Below are positions 43,540 through 53,214 of a stretch of DNA of 64,000 nt, one piece after another. The position numbers and the translations under genes are program-made. The stretch is taken from the NCBI GenBank assembly GCA_947504025.1, contig CANNFX010000001.1, forward strand, positions 719,501-783,500. The letters run 5' to 3'. Positions within the stretch are counted from its first letter, which is position 1, and each line of letters opens with the position of its first letter. The notes beneath the pieces were generated by a model that ran no database searches, was not told the origin of the DNA, and was given only the letters and a program-made list of their open reading frames with translations. The DNA is from an uncultured Sphingomonadaceae bacterium. GTDB lineage: Bacteria; Pseudomonadota; Alphaproteobacteria; Sphingomonadales; Sphingomonadaceae.

Positions 43540-43770
43540 TCAATGAAACTCGATATAGGTTGTGCCGTCATGCGATTTACGCGGGCGTGCAACGTGCTGG
43601 CCGCGCTTATCCGGCTTCATGAAGTGAATCCGTTCTGCCGCAAGAATCGTAACACTGGCCTGCGCTGTAACGATCGCACGCGGCGCCTCCGGTTCTGCCA
43701 CCATCGTGGCGGGCGAAGACATCAAAAGGAGGGCAGCAGCGAAGCTCATGCCCAAACCTTTCCGCGTCAT
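43540..43770 (-). CDS. Small exported hypothetical protein
   Basis: A 76-residue protein with a signal peptide (MSFAAALLLMSSPATMVAE region) and a short basic mature part (ERIHFMKPDKRGQHVARPRK). The ATG at 43770 and the internal ATG seven codons on are both possible starts. No family is recognised. It is convergent with the zinc-ribbon gene; coding status is likely because of the clean signal sequence. Confidence 0.55.
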   Translation of the reverse strand: MTRKGLGMSFAAALLLMSSPATMVAEPEAPRAIVTAQASVTILAAERIHFMKPDKRGQHVARPRKSHDGTTYIEFH

Positions 43771-43960
43771 TTACCTTATTCTCAAGCGATCTGGTAACCC
43801 TGTCCCCTACTGGGACTACCGCACTCAAGTTTCTTACCCCGCATCTTCGATCACAATGAATCGTAACGGCACATGGTCACGGTGCTTGCGGACCCCCGAA
43901 CCCTTTGCTAGTGGCGCGCTCCTACCCCGCAGGGTCGCGTTAGCGCACCCTGACCAGAGT

Positions 43961-44047
43961 GCGGTCGTGGCGGAACTGGTAGACGCGCAACGTTGAGGTC
44001 GTTGTGGCCGAAAGGCCGTGGAAGTTCGAGTCTTCTCGACCGCACCA
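43961..44047 (+). tRNA. tRNA-Leu (anticodon GAG)
   Basis: An 87-base tRNA with a long variable arm (about TGGCCGAAAGGCCG) and encoded CCA. Acceptor arms GCGGTCG/CGACCGC are perfect. The anticodon loop TTGAGGT on the stem CAACG/CGTTG gives GAG. The 3' end faces the second island. Confidence 0.95.
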
Positions 44048-44388
44048 AACAGTCCTGAGTAGTCATCTAAAATTGATCTCTGAGCGAGCGAGCGCAGGAA
44101 AGCCCGCAGTTCTGCGTCGATCCACGAAGAGTCTGCTCGCGGTTGCAGTCAGAGACCATCACAGCCACCATCGATTTGCAATGAAATATGGCGAACTGTC
44201 TCGGCTGTCTCTGGCGCTGACTGCAATCCGAATTGACGGACATGTGAGAGTGTCGGCTTTGCGCCCCAGTTTCAGACGTAGCCATCCGATATCTTAGCTC
44301 CTGAAAGCGGCCATTGATGGCTCGTGAATGGAGGGTGGTAACGTTAGGCGCTACCCACGGAAAACTGCTGTGTGCAGAAAAGGCTCGC
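44048..44388. other. Non-coding stretch after tRNA-Leu with a 10-bp inverted repeat
   Basis: This 341-base stretch holds no convincing gene. TTGCAGTCAG (44143-44152) recurs as the exact reverse complement CTGACTGCAA (44217-44226). It is the left flank of the second island and may hold recombinase sites, but nothing proves that. Confidence 0.4.
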
Positions 44389-45471
44389 TCAACTTATGGA
44401 GGAGAGTTGCCGAATATAGTCGGCTGCTTTTTCGACGTCTGAGAATACGTGGCAGCCGTTGACAGCTTCCAAATTCACCTGCGGACGCGTTACCAATTGG
44501 CGGAGTGAACCTTCGGTTAGGAACGCATCGCAATAGCCGAGCGCGGCGGTAGCGTGCTCGAAATCATAGTAGTCGTTTGGTTTGAATTTGCGGTCCTTGT
44601 CCCAACGCATGGCGGCGTGGATGGACGCGCTGATATGGAGGCAGCGTAGCGTATCTTTGGTCTTTGACTTCTTGAACGCATCGTAGAGCAGGTTGCGGCA
44701 CATATTGACTGAGCTCGCGCGTTCTTCCGGTGTGGCGGATAGTTCGCGGCCAGCCTCCTTTTCAGCAAACTGATGGATGACATCAGCAGCTACATTGCCT
44801 GCCACCTCGACAACTCCCCTCAATTCGGTGTCGTAGGTTTGGGCGAAACTGCGGAGCTCATCCCTGTGCTCCGCGTTCTTGTCATTAGCTAACCGGCTCA
44901 GTTCGGCATAGCTATCTGATGGCGGCATATTGTCGCCCAAAGTTCTCACCATATCGCTTAGCGAGCAGTCCCACAGATGATCGAAGAACGATTTCTGAAT
45001 GGCCAACTCCTCGGTCGGCGAAAGCTCGGGCAGCGAAGGGTATGTGTCTCCAAGGACATAAGCGACCTTGGTCCATATCAGCTCCTGCATAGGATACAGC
45101 TCTGCACCTCCTTTGGCGTGCAGCAGGAACGAATGAATCTCGGTCCCCATTACCATCCGCGATGGGATAATGCTGACGCCTAGGCTAAGCTCATCGATAA
45201 GCTGCGCGGTGCCTATCCGGCGACCAGGACTATAGGGCTGCTTCAGTAGTTCAAGGAACATGCTGGCGCTGATCGGACAGACCAGGCTGCAGCTCGTAAC
45301 GCCCCGGCGAAGATGATGGAGCAGTTTGCGGGCTGCCGGTTCCGTGCGTACCCCTAGCGCTGTATCTCGTGCGATGATCCAAAAGCGCATATCGAGAAAA
45401 ATCTTGTGTCTGCCCTCCAACGACTGACCAAGCTCTATTTGCCGCGCTCTGCTATGCTGCTCGATACTCAT
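44389..45471 (-). CDS. PIN-like domain protein
   Basis: A 360-residue protein from the ATG at 45471, six bases after the stop of its partner. The N-terminal FLDMRFWIIARD (acidic residue near 25) and the C-terminal ATAALGYCDAFLTEGSLRQLV (near 310) look like the first and last acidic motifs of a PIN-type nuclease, with a long helical insert between. PIN proteins are metal-dependent RNases found in toxins and defence. With the zinc-ribbon gene it forms a two-gene unit divergent from Hachiman. The fold call is by motif only; nuclease activity is inference. Confidence 0.55.
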   Translation of the reverse strand: MSIEQHSRARQIELGQSLEGRHKIFLDMRFWIIARDTALGVRTEPAARKLLHHLRRGVTSCSLVCPISASMFLELLKQPYSPGRRIGTAQLIDELSLGVSIIPSRMVMGTEIHSFLLHAKGGAELYPMQELIWTKVAYVLGDTYPSLPELSPTEELAIQKSFFDHLWDCSLSDMVRTLGDNMPPSDSYAELSRLANDKNAEHRDELRSFAQTYDTELRGVVEVAGNVAADVIHQFAEKEAGRELSATPEERASSVNMCRNLLYDAFKKSKTKDTLRCLHISASIHAAMRWDKDRKFKPNDYYDFEHATAALGYCDAFLTEGSLRQLVTRPQVNLEAVNGCHVFSDVEKAADYIRQLSSIS

Positions 45472-45476
45472 GGTGC

Positions 45477-46517
45477 TCAGAACATCCACGATAAAGGAAA
45501 AGGTTGGGAACGTCGGCAATTTGTGCACCGGTAGGAATCGGTAAGGACAAGCCGTGCCGCGTTATGCGGTGTTATCTTCAGTGCCGATTGGCAATCAGGG
45601 CATTCAATGCGTGTAAGGTCAGCCAAGCGCTCCATCGCATGGGCTTCGCTCTCCTCGCCCTCCACCAGATATAGGCCGAGTATGGATCGTACTTGGAAGG
45701 CATTCTTGCTCCCATCTTCGGGAGCGGCCATGCGCTCAAACAAACCGAAGATGACATGCGAAAGGTAGAGAAGGACGTGGGGTAGCACATCGTAGATTAA
45801 CTCGTACAAATCGTCGTCGTCATAGCGTTTGAAGATGAAGTTGAAGTTTTCCGGCGTGGTTTCCAACTCCAAGCGCTGCACGGTGACAAGATGGACCGCG
45901 TGTTGAAACAGCCTCTGGAACCCCGTTTGGTTCGCCCGTGTGAAGAGCGTCCTATCAATAAATTCAGCATTGAGGACATCAGCCATCTCAGTCATCGCAA
46001 GAGCGCTCGACAGAATTTCAGCCCTTTTGCCCTTCAATATACTCGACGTGATCCCTCTGGGGCTATTGGTAGTGAAAGTATGGTAGAAGCCGTCCTCGTC
46101 GCCCAGCATCCATGAGAGATAGAGGAGGTTGTCGGTGAGTGGCTTTCGCAGCAGATTGAGTGCAACGATCACCTTGCGTTTTTCAAGGCAGCGGAGCGCC
46201 TCGTAAATGTGGTGCAGGCAGTCTGACGCCATCGCCATGGTGATCTGATTCAAGATAACCTTCCGTGCTTCGCCCTCGTATCCGGCAGTGCGCATTGCTG
46301 AGATAGGGTCGTCGCTGGCCGCGTGTTGGTTAAATGCGTTTGCTTCCGCTTTGTCGCGGAACTCGAAGCTTACGACATGTGCCTCTGCCCCTTCATATTC
46401 CACCAGTAGGCGGGCGCTCTCATCGTGAAGAAAAAAGCAATATTCGTGGGCCAGCCTTAGCTCGCTTGGGATCCAACCGAGGCGCTTGCGGGGAATGAGG
46501 CGGATGCTATTCGGCAT
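45477..46517 (-). CDS. Helical protein with C-terminal zinc ribbon
   Basis: About 346 residues from the ATG at 46517, with AAGG seven bases upstream. Most of the chain is helical (LHHIYEALRCLEKRKVIVALNLLRKPLTDNL resembles cores of DUF5677-like proteins). The last 50 residues hold a zinc ribbon: IECPDCQSALKITPHNAARLV, then YRCTNCRRSQPF. I recognise no named family. It is the first gene of the unit with the PIN-like protein and starts from the same intergenic region as hamA. Confidence 0.55.
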   Translation of the reverse strand: MPNSIRLIPRKRLGWIPSELRLAHEYCFFLHDESARLLVEYEGAEAHVVSFEFRDKAEANAFNQHAASDDPISAMRTAGYEGEARKVILNQITMAMASDCLHHIYEALRCLEKRKVIVALNLLRKPLTDNLLYLSWMLGDEDGFYHTFTTNSPRGITSSILKGKRAEILSSALAMTEMADVLNAEFIDRTLFTRANQTGFQRLFQHAVHLVTVQRLELETTPENFNFIFKRYDDDDLYELIYDVLPHVLLYLSHVIFGLFERMAAPEDGSKNAFQVRSILGLYLVEGEESEAHAMERLADLTRIECPDCQSALKITPHNAARLVLTDSYRCTNCRRSQPFPLSWMF

Positions 46518-46533
46518 TAACAAACCTTAGCGA

Positions 46534-46594
46534 TCGACCAATTGGATGCCCAGCGAGCTTCAGCAATGCTGGTAATTGCGGTCGACCAATTGGA
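46534..46594. promoter_or_regulatory. Paired operator-like repeats between the two defence units
   Basis: TCGACCAATTGGA occurs at 46534-46546 and 46582-46594, 48 bases apart, each with the perfect palindrome CCAATTGG at its centre. They lie just upstream of the zinc-ribbon gene in the AT-rich 311-base region divergent to hamA. The arrangement suggests binding sites of a dimeric regulator; no regulator gene is present in the island. Confidence 0.5.
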
Positions 46595-46828
46595 CACAAT
46601 GAAAGCACTTGGTTTCGCCTAAATATTGGTCACTCGAAGAAATCTCAAATCAACCTAAGAGCAGTAGTTTACAACATTTCAGTTCGTTCAATGGTATTTA
46701 TTGCGCTTACCAGCAAACTGGCGGTAGTCAGCATTTATAGAGAGACATGTACAATATTTCATCACAGATCTCTTTAATGCTTTAAATCATGCCGAGAATT
46801 GCATACAATTTTTGCTAGGGGTTCATTT

Positions 46829-47782
46829 TTGACTTTACACAACTGCCCACCACCAAAGGCTGCGCTGAAGCGTTGGCTCAAAGCCTATCCAAGTGACGTC
46901 CATAACTATGGTCATCTGCTGCTGGAGCAGGATTGCGATTGTGACGAGGAGTTGGTCGCCGATTTCGTCGCCTACTTCGAATCCGCTCATGCTGATGCCC
47001 GTGCCTTTTTTCATGAGCAAATGGGCATAGAACTTCACCCTGATGCTGATGCGCCCACGCCGCATATCACCTATCCTACATGCCTTCCCTCTATCACAAG
47101 GCGTGGCCTTTTCGGCGAGGTTATGGCTGGAATGCTTACCGAGCACTTCGACTTTGTCGGCAGCCATGACTGGACAATCCCAGTCTTCCTCTTCCGCTAT
47201 CACGAGGACGCCGAGGCTTACCTATTCGCGCTCGTTCGCGATGAAGGCCGCAAGCGAGAGGTTTACGGCCGGCGTGGTTCAGACTTCCTGGCGCTTGCCA
47301 TGAACGATGAAGGAGACATTGAGCGATTTATTGCTGGCGAGGCCAAATGGCGCAAGAAGCTGCAGCCTGCGGTTGTTGCGGATCTCATGTACGGGAAGAA
47401 GAAGAAGAATCCTGAAACCGAGGAACTCGAGCACGACGGTAAAGGCATTTGGTTTCAGATGAATCGCGACATTCCAGCGCCTCACGGATTGCGTCAGTTG
47501 CAGCGCTTGCTGCGCGAAATTGACCCCGAAGGCTATTCCGTTGCGATTGCAAGGTTGGACAGGGTCTTGATCGTTCGGGAAGCCGAACCACTGCCCCGAA
47601 CCAACCTTGTCCTGATATCAGGAGGGGACGTGCCTAGCCGAACAACGAAGACCTCGCTCGTTCCTTGGGAAGAATTACCTGAGGAATACACCGCGCCTCA
47701 TGAACTTCAGGTCGTCGAGCTCATTCTGAAAGACGGCGATGATCTTATAGATGGTGTCTATGACGCACTTTGGGCCCACTGA
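46829..47782 (+). CDS. hamA: Hachiman HamA nuclease (DUF1837)
   Basis: About 317 residues. TTG at 46829 has AGGGG seven bases upstream; a TTG at 46799 is possible. The DUF1837 layout is visible: GLFGEVMAGML (Glu near 95), then RRGSDFLALAM (Asp near 151) and GEAKWRKK (E-x-K near 170-172), the PD-(D/E)xK-type catalytic set. HamA works with the HamB helicase in anti-phage defence and degrades DNA when HamB senses abnormal ends. Its stop overlaps the hamB start (TGATG). Confidence 0.82.
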   Translation: MTLHNCPPPKAALKRWLKAYPSDVHNYGHLLLEQDCDCDEELVADFVAYFESAHADARAFFHEQMGIELHPDADAPTPHITYPTCLPSITRRGLFGEVMAGMLTEHFDFVGSHDWTIPVFLFRYHEDAEAYLFALVRDEGRKREVYGRRGSDFLALAMNDEGDIERFIAGEAKWRKKLQPAVVADLMYGKKKKNPETEELEHDGKGIWFQMNRDIPAPHGLRQLQRLLREIDPEGYSVAIARLDRVLIVREAEPLPRTNLVLISGGDVPSRTTKTSLVPWEELPEEYTAPHELQVVELILKDGDDLIDGVYDALWAH

Positions 47783-50700
47783 TGCCAGCGAGCGACCCAG
47801 AGCGGCTCGAGATCGCCAACAATGCACGCGTCACACTCGCGCTGGAAAATGAGATTTCCGCTAGTCAGGCTCGTTCATATGTCCGCTGTCTTCAGATTGG
47901 TTGGCAAGTTGATACGATAGGCTGGAGCAACAGAGATTCCGAGCGGCAGTTGGCGGATGCAAGAAGCCTCTTGCAGGCAGCTGAGATATTCGCTGAGATC
48001 GAAGGCTATGAAACGCCGCGAGCGGTAGACTGCTACCGGCGCGCCGGGGAGATCCTTGAATGGCTAGCGCGCTCGGCGGACGACGTTCGGGCAATTGCGC
48101 CGATCGAATTGCTTGCAGGGGCAGCTTTCCAACTGGGCGGCTTGCCTGCGATGGCTTCAGGCCTTCTTGGACAGCTTGATCTTGAAGAAGACGGACCGAA
48201 GCTTTTCGCCGCGTTCTTCAAAGCCGATTTCGATGCGGTGCTCGTACATACAATGACTTTTTGGGATAAGAATGGTGACCTGACCCAGGCCGGCTCTTCC
48301 CGCCGAATACTAGAAGAGGACGAGGATGACAGGCTAAGTTGGTACTTCACTGTCGAACTCATTCGCGCGCTTGGCCTATTCGCTGATTCAATGCGGCGCG
48401 GTGACGACGGTCGTCTCGCTAAGGCCGCTTCAAAACTCAAAGCGCTCGATGCTATGGCTGTACGTGCGTTCAGCGACGATGTTTCGCTTCTCATCAGCCT
48501 TTTGCGGCAAGTCGGCGAACGATTCTCCGGCGCCAGCATACATCGTTCCGTGCGTGCGCTTGGCGAACTCAACCTCGAACGCATGCCACGCTTGCTTGCG
48601 TTTGCGCGTGACCAGTTCTCCCGCGGTCGGGGCATATTGTGGCCTTCGCAGCGTGCTGGTCTCAACCGTTTGTTGGAAAATTCGTCATTCGCTCTCTGCA
48701 CCCCGACCGGATCGGGCAAGACGCTCGTCGCCAATCTTGGCCTGGTAAAGGAATTGCTTCTCCGCGACCACGGAGAGATCGTTCCGCTTGCCCTATATTT
48801 GGTCCCATCTCGTGCGCTCGCTGGCGAAGTGGAGGCGAAACTGACTTCTGAACTCGGCCGTGATCTGATCGTCACTGGTCTATATGGCGGCGCAGATTGG
48901 GGTATAACCGATTATTGGCTTAACGCCGACCGACCGACCGTGCTTATCGCCACGGTAGAAAAGGCGGATGCGCTCATGCGGTATCTCGCGCCGCTGTTGC
49001 TCAGCCGTCTAAAGCTCTTGATTGTCGACGAAGCCCATCAAGTTTTGCCCGAAGATACCGAAAGCGGCCGTAGCGACTTCGCCGATCATACTAGTCGATC
49101 GCTTAGGCTCGAGAGCTTTGTTGCGCGGTTGCTCACTCAAGCGCCTGACATTGTTCGCATCGCGTTGACCGCGGTCGCAGGCGGCGCCGCCGGACCAGTG
49201 GCGCGGTGGATGGAAGGCACTGCGGGTGCCACAGCGATCGGCACACGCTATCGTAGCACTCGGCAGGTTATCGGTGTGCTAGAAACAGCGTCGCAGCGCC
49301 GCAGCACGATTCTACTCGACCTTATGAATGGGCGCCCACTTTCCGTCCAAGACCGTGACGCCCCAGTTTACCTAAACCTTAATTTCCCACCGATGCCCCA
49401 GTTGCCCGCTTCGATGCGATCTAGTCTGTACCGTTTCAATCAGGTGACCGTGCTTTGGACGGCCCTGCACTTAGCTGCGACCGATCGCCGAATACTAATC
49501 TCTCTAGCGCAGCAGCCTGAGCAGACTATGCGATGGTATGCGGAATCTTTCGAACTTGCTGCTTGGCAGGATTTACCGGCTTTTGTCCCACCTGAGGACA
49601 AAGGAGTTGATCTGTTCGCAGAAGCACGCGCGGCATGCGTCGATTATTGTGGGCCGGACTCCTATGAGGTGCGACTGCTTGATCGGGGGATAGCGACAAG
49701 TCATGGGCAGATGCCACAGCGTCTGCGGCGGTTAATGGTCGCATTGATTGACGATAAAATCTGCCCAATCACCGTTGCTACGGCGACGCTCACAGAAGGC
49801 GTTAACCTACCTTTCGATATCATATTCGTCACCTCACTCAAGCGCAGCGCTTATGACAACGTCAAAGAGCAGCTGGTAGTAACGCCTTACACCCCGGCGG
49901 AATTTCGAAATCTCGCTGGCCGTGCGGGAAGGCCGGGTGCGACGCGTGGAATGGAAGGGCTAACGCTGGTAGCTCTGCCAACCACGATTGCCACGACAGC
50001 TGCAGGGCAGAAGCAAACTCAGCGCAACCAAATGGCCGCATTGCGCGAAGACTATGACACACTTCGCGAGAACCTGCTGCTTGATGAACTTGCAGGCGAT
50101 GCGACACTTAGTCCGCTAGTTATGCTTCTCAACGAGCTACGCACCAAGGCGCGGCTCTACTTCGGTCATCTAACCGACGAGGCCTTTCTACAATGGCTCG
50201 AACAGATCCAGCCCGGCGAGATTAGCGACGACGCAGGGACCGGCGCTTTTAGCGGTCTCGCCCAGTTGGCCGACACGGTTGACGAACTGGATGCTTTCGT
50301 CATGACAGCCCTTGAGGAGCTCAGTCTGCTGGATGCCGAGCTCGATGGCGCGCAGGCTGAAGCGAAGCTAATCGCTCTCTGGCAGAAAACATTTACGGTT
50401 GCTGCGGCCGCTCAGGAAGCTTGGCTGGAGACGGCAATAGTACGCCGTGGGCGGGCAATCGTCGAAGATATCTACCCCGATGCCGACGAACGCCGGCGGC
50501 TCTACCAATATGGCTTCTCGCCCTATGTTGGCAGGCGTTTCGAAGCGATCGCACCAATCGTCGCCGACTTGCTCTCCGCCGCCGATGAATATGGTGCCGA
50601 GGCTCCAGCGCAGTGTCTCGCTCGATTCGAGGCGCTCGGCGAGCTTCTTAAGGAAGATCGCGGCTTCGGCTTCCGAGTGCGTGATACAGCCGGTGATCGC

Positions 50701-51405
50701 GAGCTGCTTGGAGCTTGGACGGACGTGCTGAGTTGGTGGATGCGCGCACCGGACTGCGAAGTGCCAGAGCCGGCCAATCTTCGCGCCTCGCAGCGCTTTG
50801 TCTCAGACAATTTGGAGTTCCGCTTAGGGGTCGCGATCGGTGCGGTTGTCGCGCAGAAATGGACCGCTGGTGCTGGAGATCCTCTCGCCGTGCCTTCACT
50901 GGCCGAATGGAAAGATACGACGGGCCTTCCTTGGTTTGGGTTCTGGGCGCGCGAGCTACTGCGCTGGGGCACGCTTGATCCATTTGTCGCATTTGCGTTG
51001 GCACAGGGGCGTGCGAAGACACGAGAGGATGCTGAAGCGCTCAGGCCCGGGTTCGAGGAGTGGCTTGGCGAGGAGATCGGCACTCCGACGTCCGAAGACC
51101 TGATCGATCCTCAGCAGTTTCTTGCCTGGGAACGGAGCCTGCCAGCTCGCGAACGGAACCAAGCCGAGGTCGTGCCGGAGGAAGCAGAGTTGACCGGGAC
51201 GACCGGCGCCATGAATCGATACAATGTCTTACCTTTGGCCGGTGCGGAACAGGCCATCTGGCTTGACGCGTCTGGCTATGAACTAGCTCGGTCTTCGAAC
51301 GAAGTTGGACAGTATCGTAGTTCTGACCTTGCCAGTGATTATGTACTCGATGCGGGAGGACAGGCTACCGTGCGTCGAGTATTCGCACGCTCTCAGCGTA
51401 GGTGA
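47782..51405 (+). CDS. hamB: Hachiman HamB superfamily 2 helicase
   Basis: A 1207-residue Ski2/Hel308-like helicase. About 280 N-terminal helical residues precede WPSQRAGLNRLLE (Q-motif like). Walker A is TPTGSGKT (near 308), the DEAH box IVDEAHQV (near 415), then TATLTEGVNLPFD, and motif VI NLAGRAGRPG (near 713). The C-terminal 450 residues are helical with no motif I can name. HamB senses and translocates on DNA and controls HamA. The protein seems longer than most HamB proteins I know of. Confidence 0.85.
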   Translation: MPASDPERLEIANNARVTLALENEISASQARSYVRCLQIGWQVDTIGWSNRDSERQLADARSLLQAAEIFAEIEGYETPRAVDCYRRAGEILEWLARSADDVRAIAPIELLAGAAFQLGGLPAMASGLLGQLDLEEDGPKLFAAFFKADFDAVLVHTMTFWDKNGDLTQAGSSRRILEEDEDDRLSWYFTVELIRALGLFADSMRRGDDGRLAKAASKLKALDAMAVRAFSDDVSLLISLLRQVGERFSGASIHRSVRALGELNLERMPRLLAFARDQFSRGRGILWPSQRAGLNRLLENSSFALCTPTGSGKTLVANLGLVKELLLRDHGEIVPLALYLVPSRALAGEVEAKLTSELGRDLIVTGLYGGADWGITDYWLNADRPTVLIATVEKADALMRYLAPLLLSRLKLLIVDEAHQVLPEDTESGRSDFADHTSRSLRLESFVARLLTQAPDIVRIALTAVAGGAAGPVARWMEGTAGATAIGTRYRSTRQVIGVLETASQRRSTILLDLMNGRPLSVQDRDAPVYLNLNFPPMPQLPASMRSSLYRFNQVTVLWTALHLAATDRRILISLAQQPEQTMRWYAESFELAAWQDLPAFVPPEDKGVDLFAEARAACVDYCGPDSYEVRLLDRGIATSHGQMPQRLRRLMVALIDDKICPITVATATLTEGVNLPFDIIFVTSLKRSAYDNVKEQLVVTPYTPAEFRNLAGRAGRPGATRGMEGLTLVALPTTIATTAAGQKQTQRNQMAALREDYDTLRENLLLDELAGDATLSPLVMLLNELRTKARLYFGHLTDEAFLQWLEQIQPGEISDDAGTGAFSGLAQLADTVDELDAFVMTALEELSLLDAELDGAQAEAKLIALWQKTFTVAAAAQEAWLETAIVRRGRAIVEDIYPDADERRRLYQYGFSPYVGRRFEAIAPIVADLLSAADEYGAEAPAQCLARFEALGELLKEDRGFGFRVRDTAGDRELLGAWTDVLSWWMRAPDCEVPEPANLRASQRFVSDNLEFRLGVAIGAVVAQKWTAGAGDPLAVPSLAEWKDTTGLPWFGFWARELLRWGTLDPFVAFALAQGRAKTREDAEALRPGFEEWLGEEIGTPTSEDLIDPQQFLAWERSLPARERNQAEVVPEEAELTGTTGAMNRYNVLPLAGAEQAIWLDASGYELARSSNEVGQYRSSDLASDYVLDAGGQATVRRVFARSQRR

Positions 51406-51525
51406 TCCATGCGAGCCGTTCAGGAGAACGGCGGCCTCCGCCTATTATTTTCCCTTTTCGGCATTTGATGGGCAGCTTTCTGCACCTAATCGTGACAAAG
51501 CGGACATTCTGCACCCGGCCCAATT

Positions 51526-53214
51526 TCAGGCACTACCGAATTTCCGCATCTGATCGACCCAAGCCATCGGCAATGGCGTAGATTGCAGCAATTCAGCTGT
51601 GAGCCTGTCCGGCTGTTGTCCCTCCACCGCTAGCTGGATCAGTTTCGGCGCAACACACGAAATCCCAACCAGCCTAGCAAGCCTAGTCCGACATCGCCCT
51701 TCCCTCGTCGCCAGCGCATTCATCGACATATCCTGATTGGCAAACACCAGCTCGCGCGCTTCGAGCGCCTCGGCAAGCAAGGCTATCAGCTTAGTGTCAT
51801 GCCTAGCTGGCCTCTGCTCCTTCTGTTTGGAGCTCGGCACCACTAGTTTGAGCTGATGGCCCGACCGCGTCCGCACCGCCGGAATAACCACGGTAAGCGC
51901 TGAACCGTTTGGCGCACGGCCTCGCAGACCAAACACCTGAGCCATCCCAGAGCCATTCAGACTGACCTCAACTGCTTCCTCACTCAACCTCACATCGCTC
52001 AGGAGCGATGCCAACAACTCGGCCTTCGACGCAGACGTGCCGCTGCGCAGTTGCGCGGCGATGAGGTCTGCTTGCTCTCGGACAGCTTGAAGTCGTCCGA
52101 TGTTCGTGATCGCATCGCCTATCAAATCGAGCAAGAATGCATCATCGCCGAGCTTGGCTGCCAGCTTGTCGCACATGATGCTCTCGAGATTGTTCGCCGA
52201 CACTCTGCATGCAGGCTTGCCATCAAGCGCATCGGGCCGAGTGACGTAATACCGGTAACGCTGGGTCTTCTTACTCTTGCCCGAATGGCTGGGTGTCATC
52301 GGTCGCCCGTACTGATCTTGGATCAGTCCAACCAGCAAGCTCGGCTCATCAATGTTCCTGCGCCTTGATGAGCCGCTTGTGTACCCTGCCCTTGTGCTTT
52401 GAACCTTGTCCCAAAGCTCGTGGTCAACAATGGCTTCATGCTCGCCTTCGAATGCCTCACCCTTGTGCACGGTCATACCGCGATAGATGCGGTTGGTAAG
52501 AAGATGATAGAGCGTGCCTCGTCGGTAGATACAGCCTCCCTTATGCGGTCCGCTAGCCCGCTTCTGAACCTTGGTGCGGTAGCCATCGCGCTCAAGCTCC
52601 ACTTGGAGCGCTGGCACAGTGCCCAATGCTACATAGCGCTCCATGATATGGCGAACTTGCTCGGCTTCCTTGGGGACCACCACCAGTTTGCGGTTCTTGA
52701 CCTTGTAGCCAAGCGGAACCTGACCGCCCATCCAAATGCCTTTGCGCTTTGAGGCAGCGATCTTGTCGCGAATACGCTCGCCGGTCACTTCACGCTCGAA
52801 CTGGGCAAAAGAGAGCAGCATGTTGAGTGTAAGCCTGCCCATACTGGTGGTAGTGTTGAACGCCTGCGTGATGCTGACAAAGCTGGCTTTGGCATTGTCG
52901 AGCACTTCAACGATCTTGGAGAAGTCAGCGAGACTGCGGGTTAACCGGTCAATCTTATACAGCAGCACGATATCAATCTGACCTGCTTCGATATCGGCGA
53001 GAAGTCGCTCCAAGCCCGGACGCTTCATGTTGCCTCCAGAGAACCCGCCATCATCGTAGCGTTCTTCATTGAGCGCCCAGCCTTCATGCCGCTGGCTCAG
53101 CGCATAGGCAGCGCAAGCTTCATATTGAGCATCAAGCGAGTTGAACTCTTTCTCCAGTCCATCTTCGGTTGATTTGCGGGTATAGACCGCGCAGCGCAGG
53201 ACCTTATCAGCCAC
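51526..53214 (-). CDS. Large serine recombinase
   Basis: A 562-residue recombinase with a GTG start. The resolvase domain has the catalytic Ser in YTRKSTEDG and IVLLYKIDRLTRSLADF. The recombinase domain follows (GKIPLGYKV-like WMGGQVPLGYKVKNRKLVV), then a region with RPDALDGKPACRVSANNLE. Such enzymes integrate and excise mobile elements between attP and attB. It overlaps the DUF2924 gene by eight bases and sits at the right end of the second island. Confidence 0.9.
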   Translation of the reverse strand: MADKVLRCAVYTRKSTEDGLEKEFNSLDAQYEACAAYALSQRHEGWALNEERYDDGGFSGGNMKRPGLERLLADIEAGQIDIVLLYKIDRLTRSLADFSKIVEVLDNAKASFVSITQAFNTTTSMGRLTLNMLLSFAQFEREVTGERIRDKIAASKRKGIWMGGQVPLGYKVKNRKLVVVPKEAEQVRHIMERYVALGTVPALQVELERDGYRTKVQKRASGPHKGGCIYRRGTLYHLLTNRIYRGMTVHKGEAFEGEHEAIVDHELWDKVQSTRAGYTSGSSRRRNIDEPSLLVGLIQDQYGRPMTPSHSGKSKKTQRYRYYVTRPDALDGKPACRVSANNLESIMCDKLAAKLGDDAFLLDLIGDAITNIGRLQAVREQADLIAAQLRSGTSASKAELLASLLSDVRLSEEAVEVSLNGSGMAQVFGLRGRAPNGSALTVVIPAVRTRSGHQLKLVVPSSKQKEQRPARHDTKLIALLAEALEARELVFANQDMSMNALATREGRCRTRLARLVGISCVAPKLIQLAVEGQQPDRLTAELLQSTPLPMAWVDQMRKFGSA

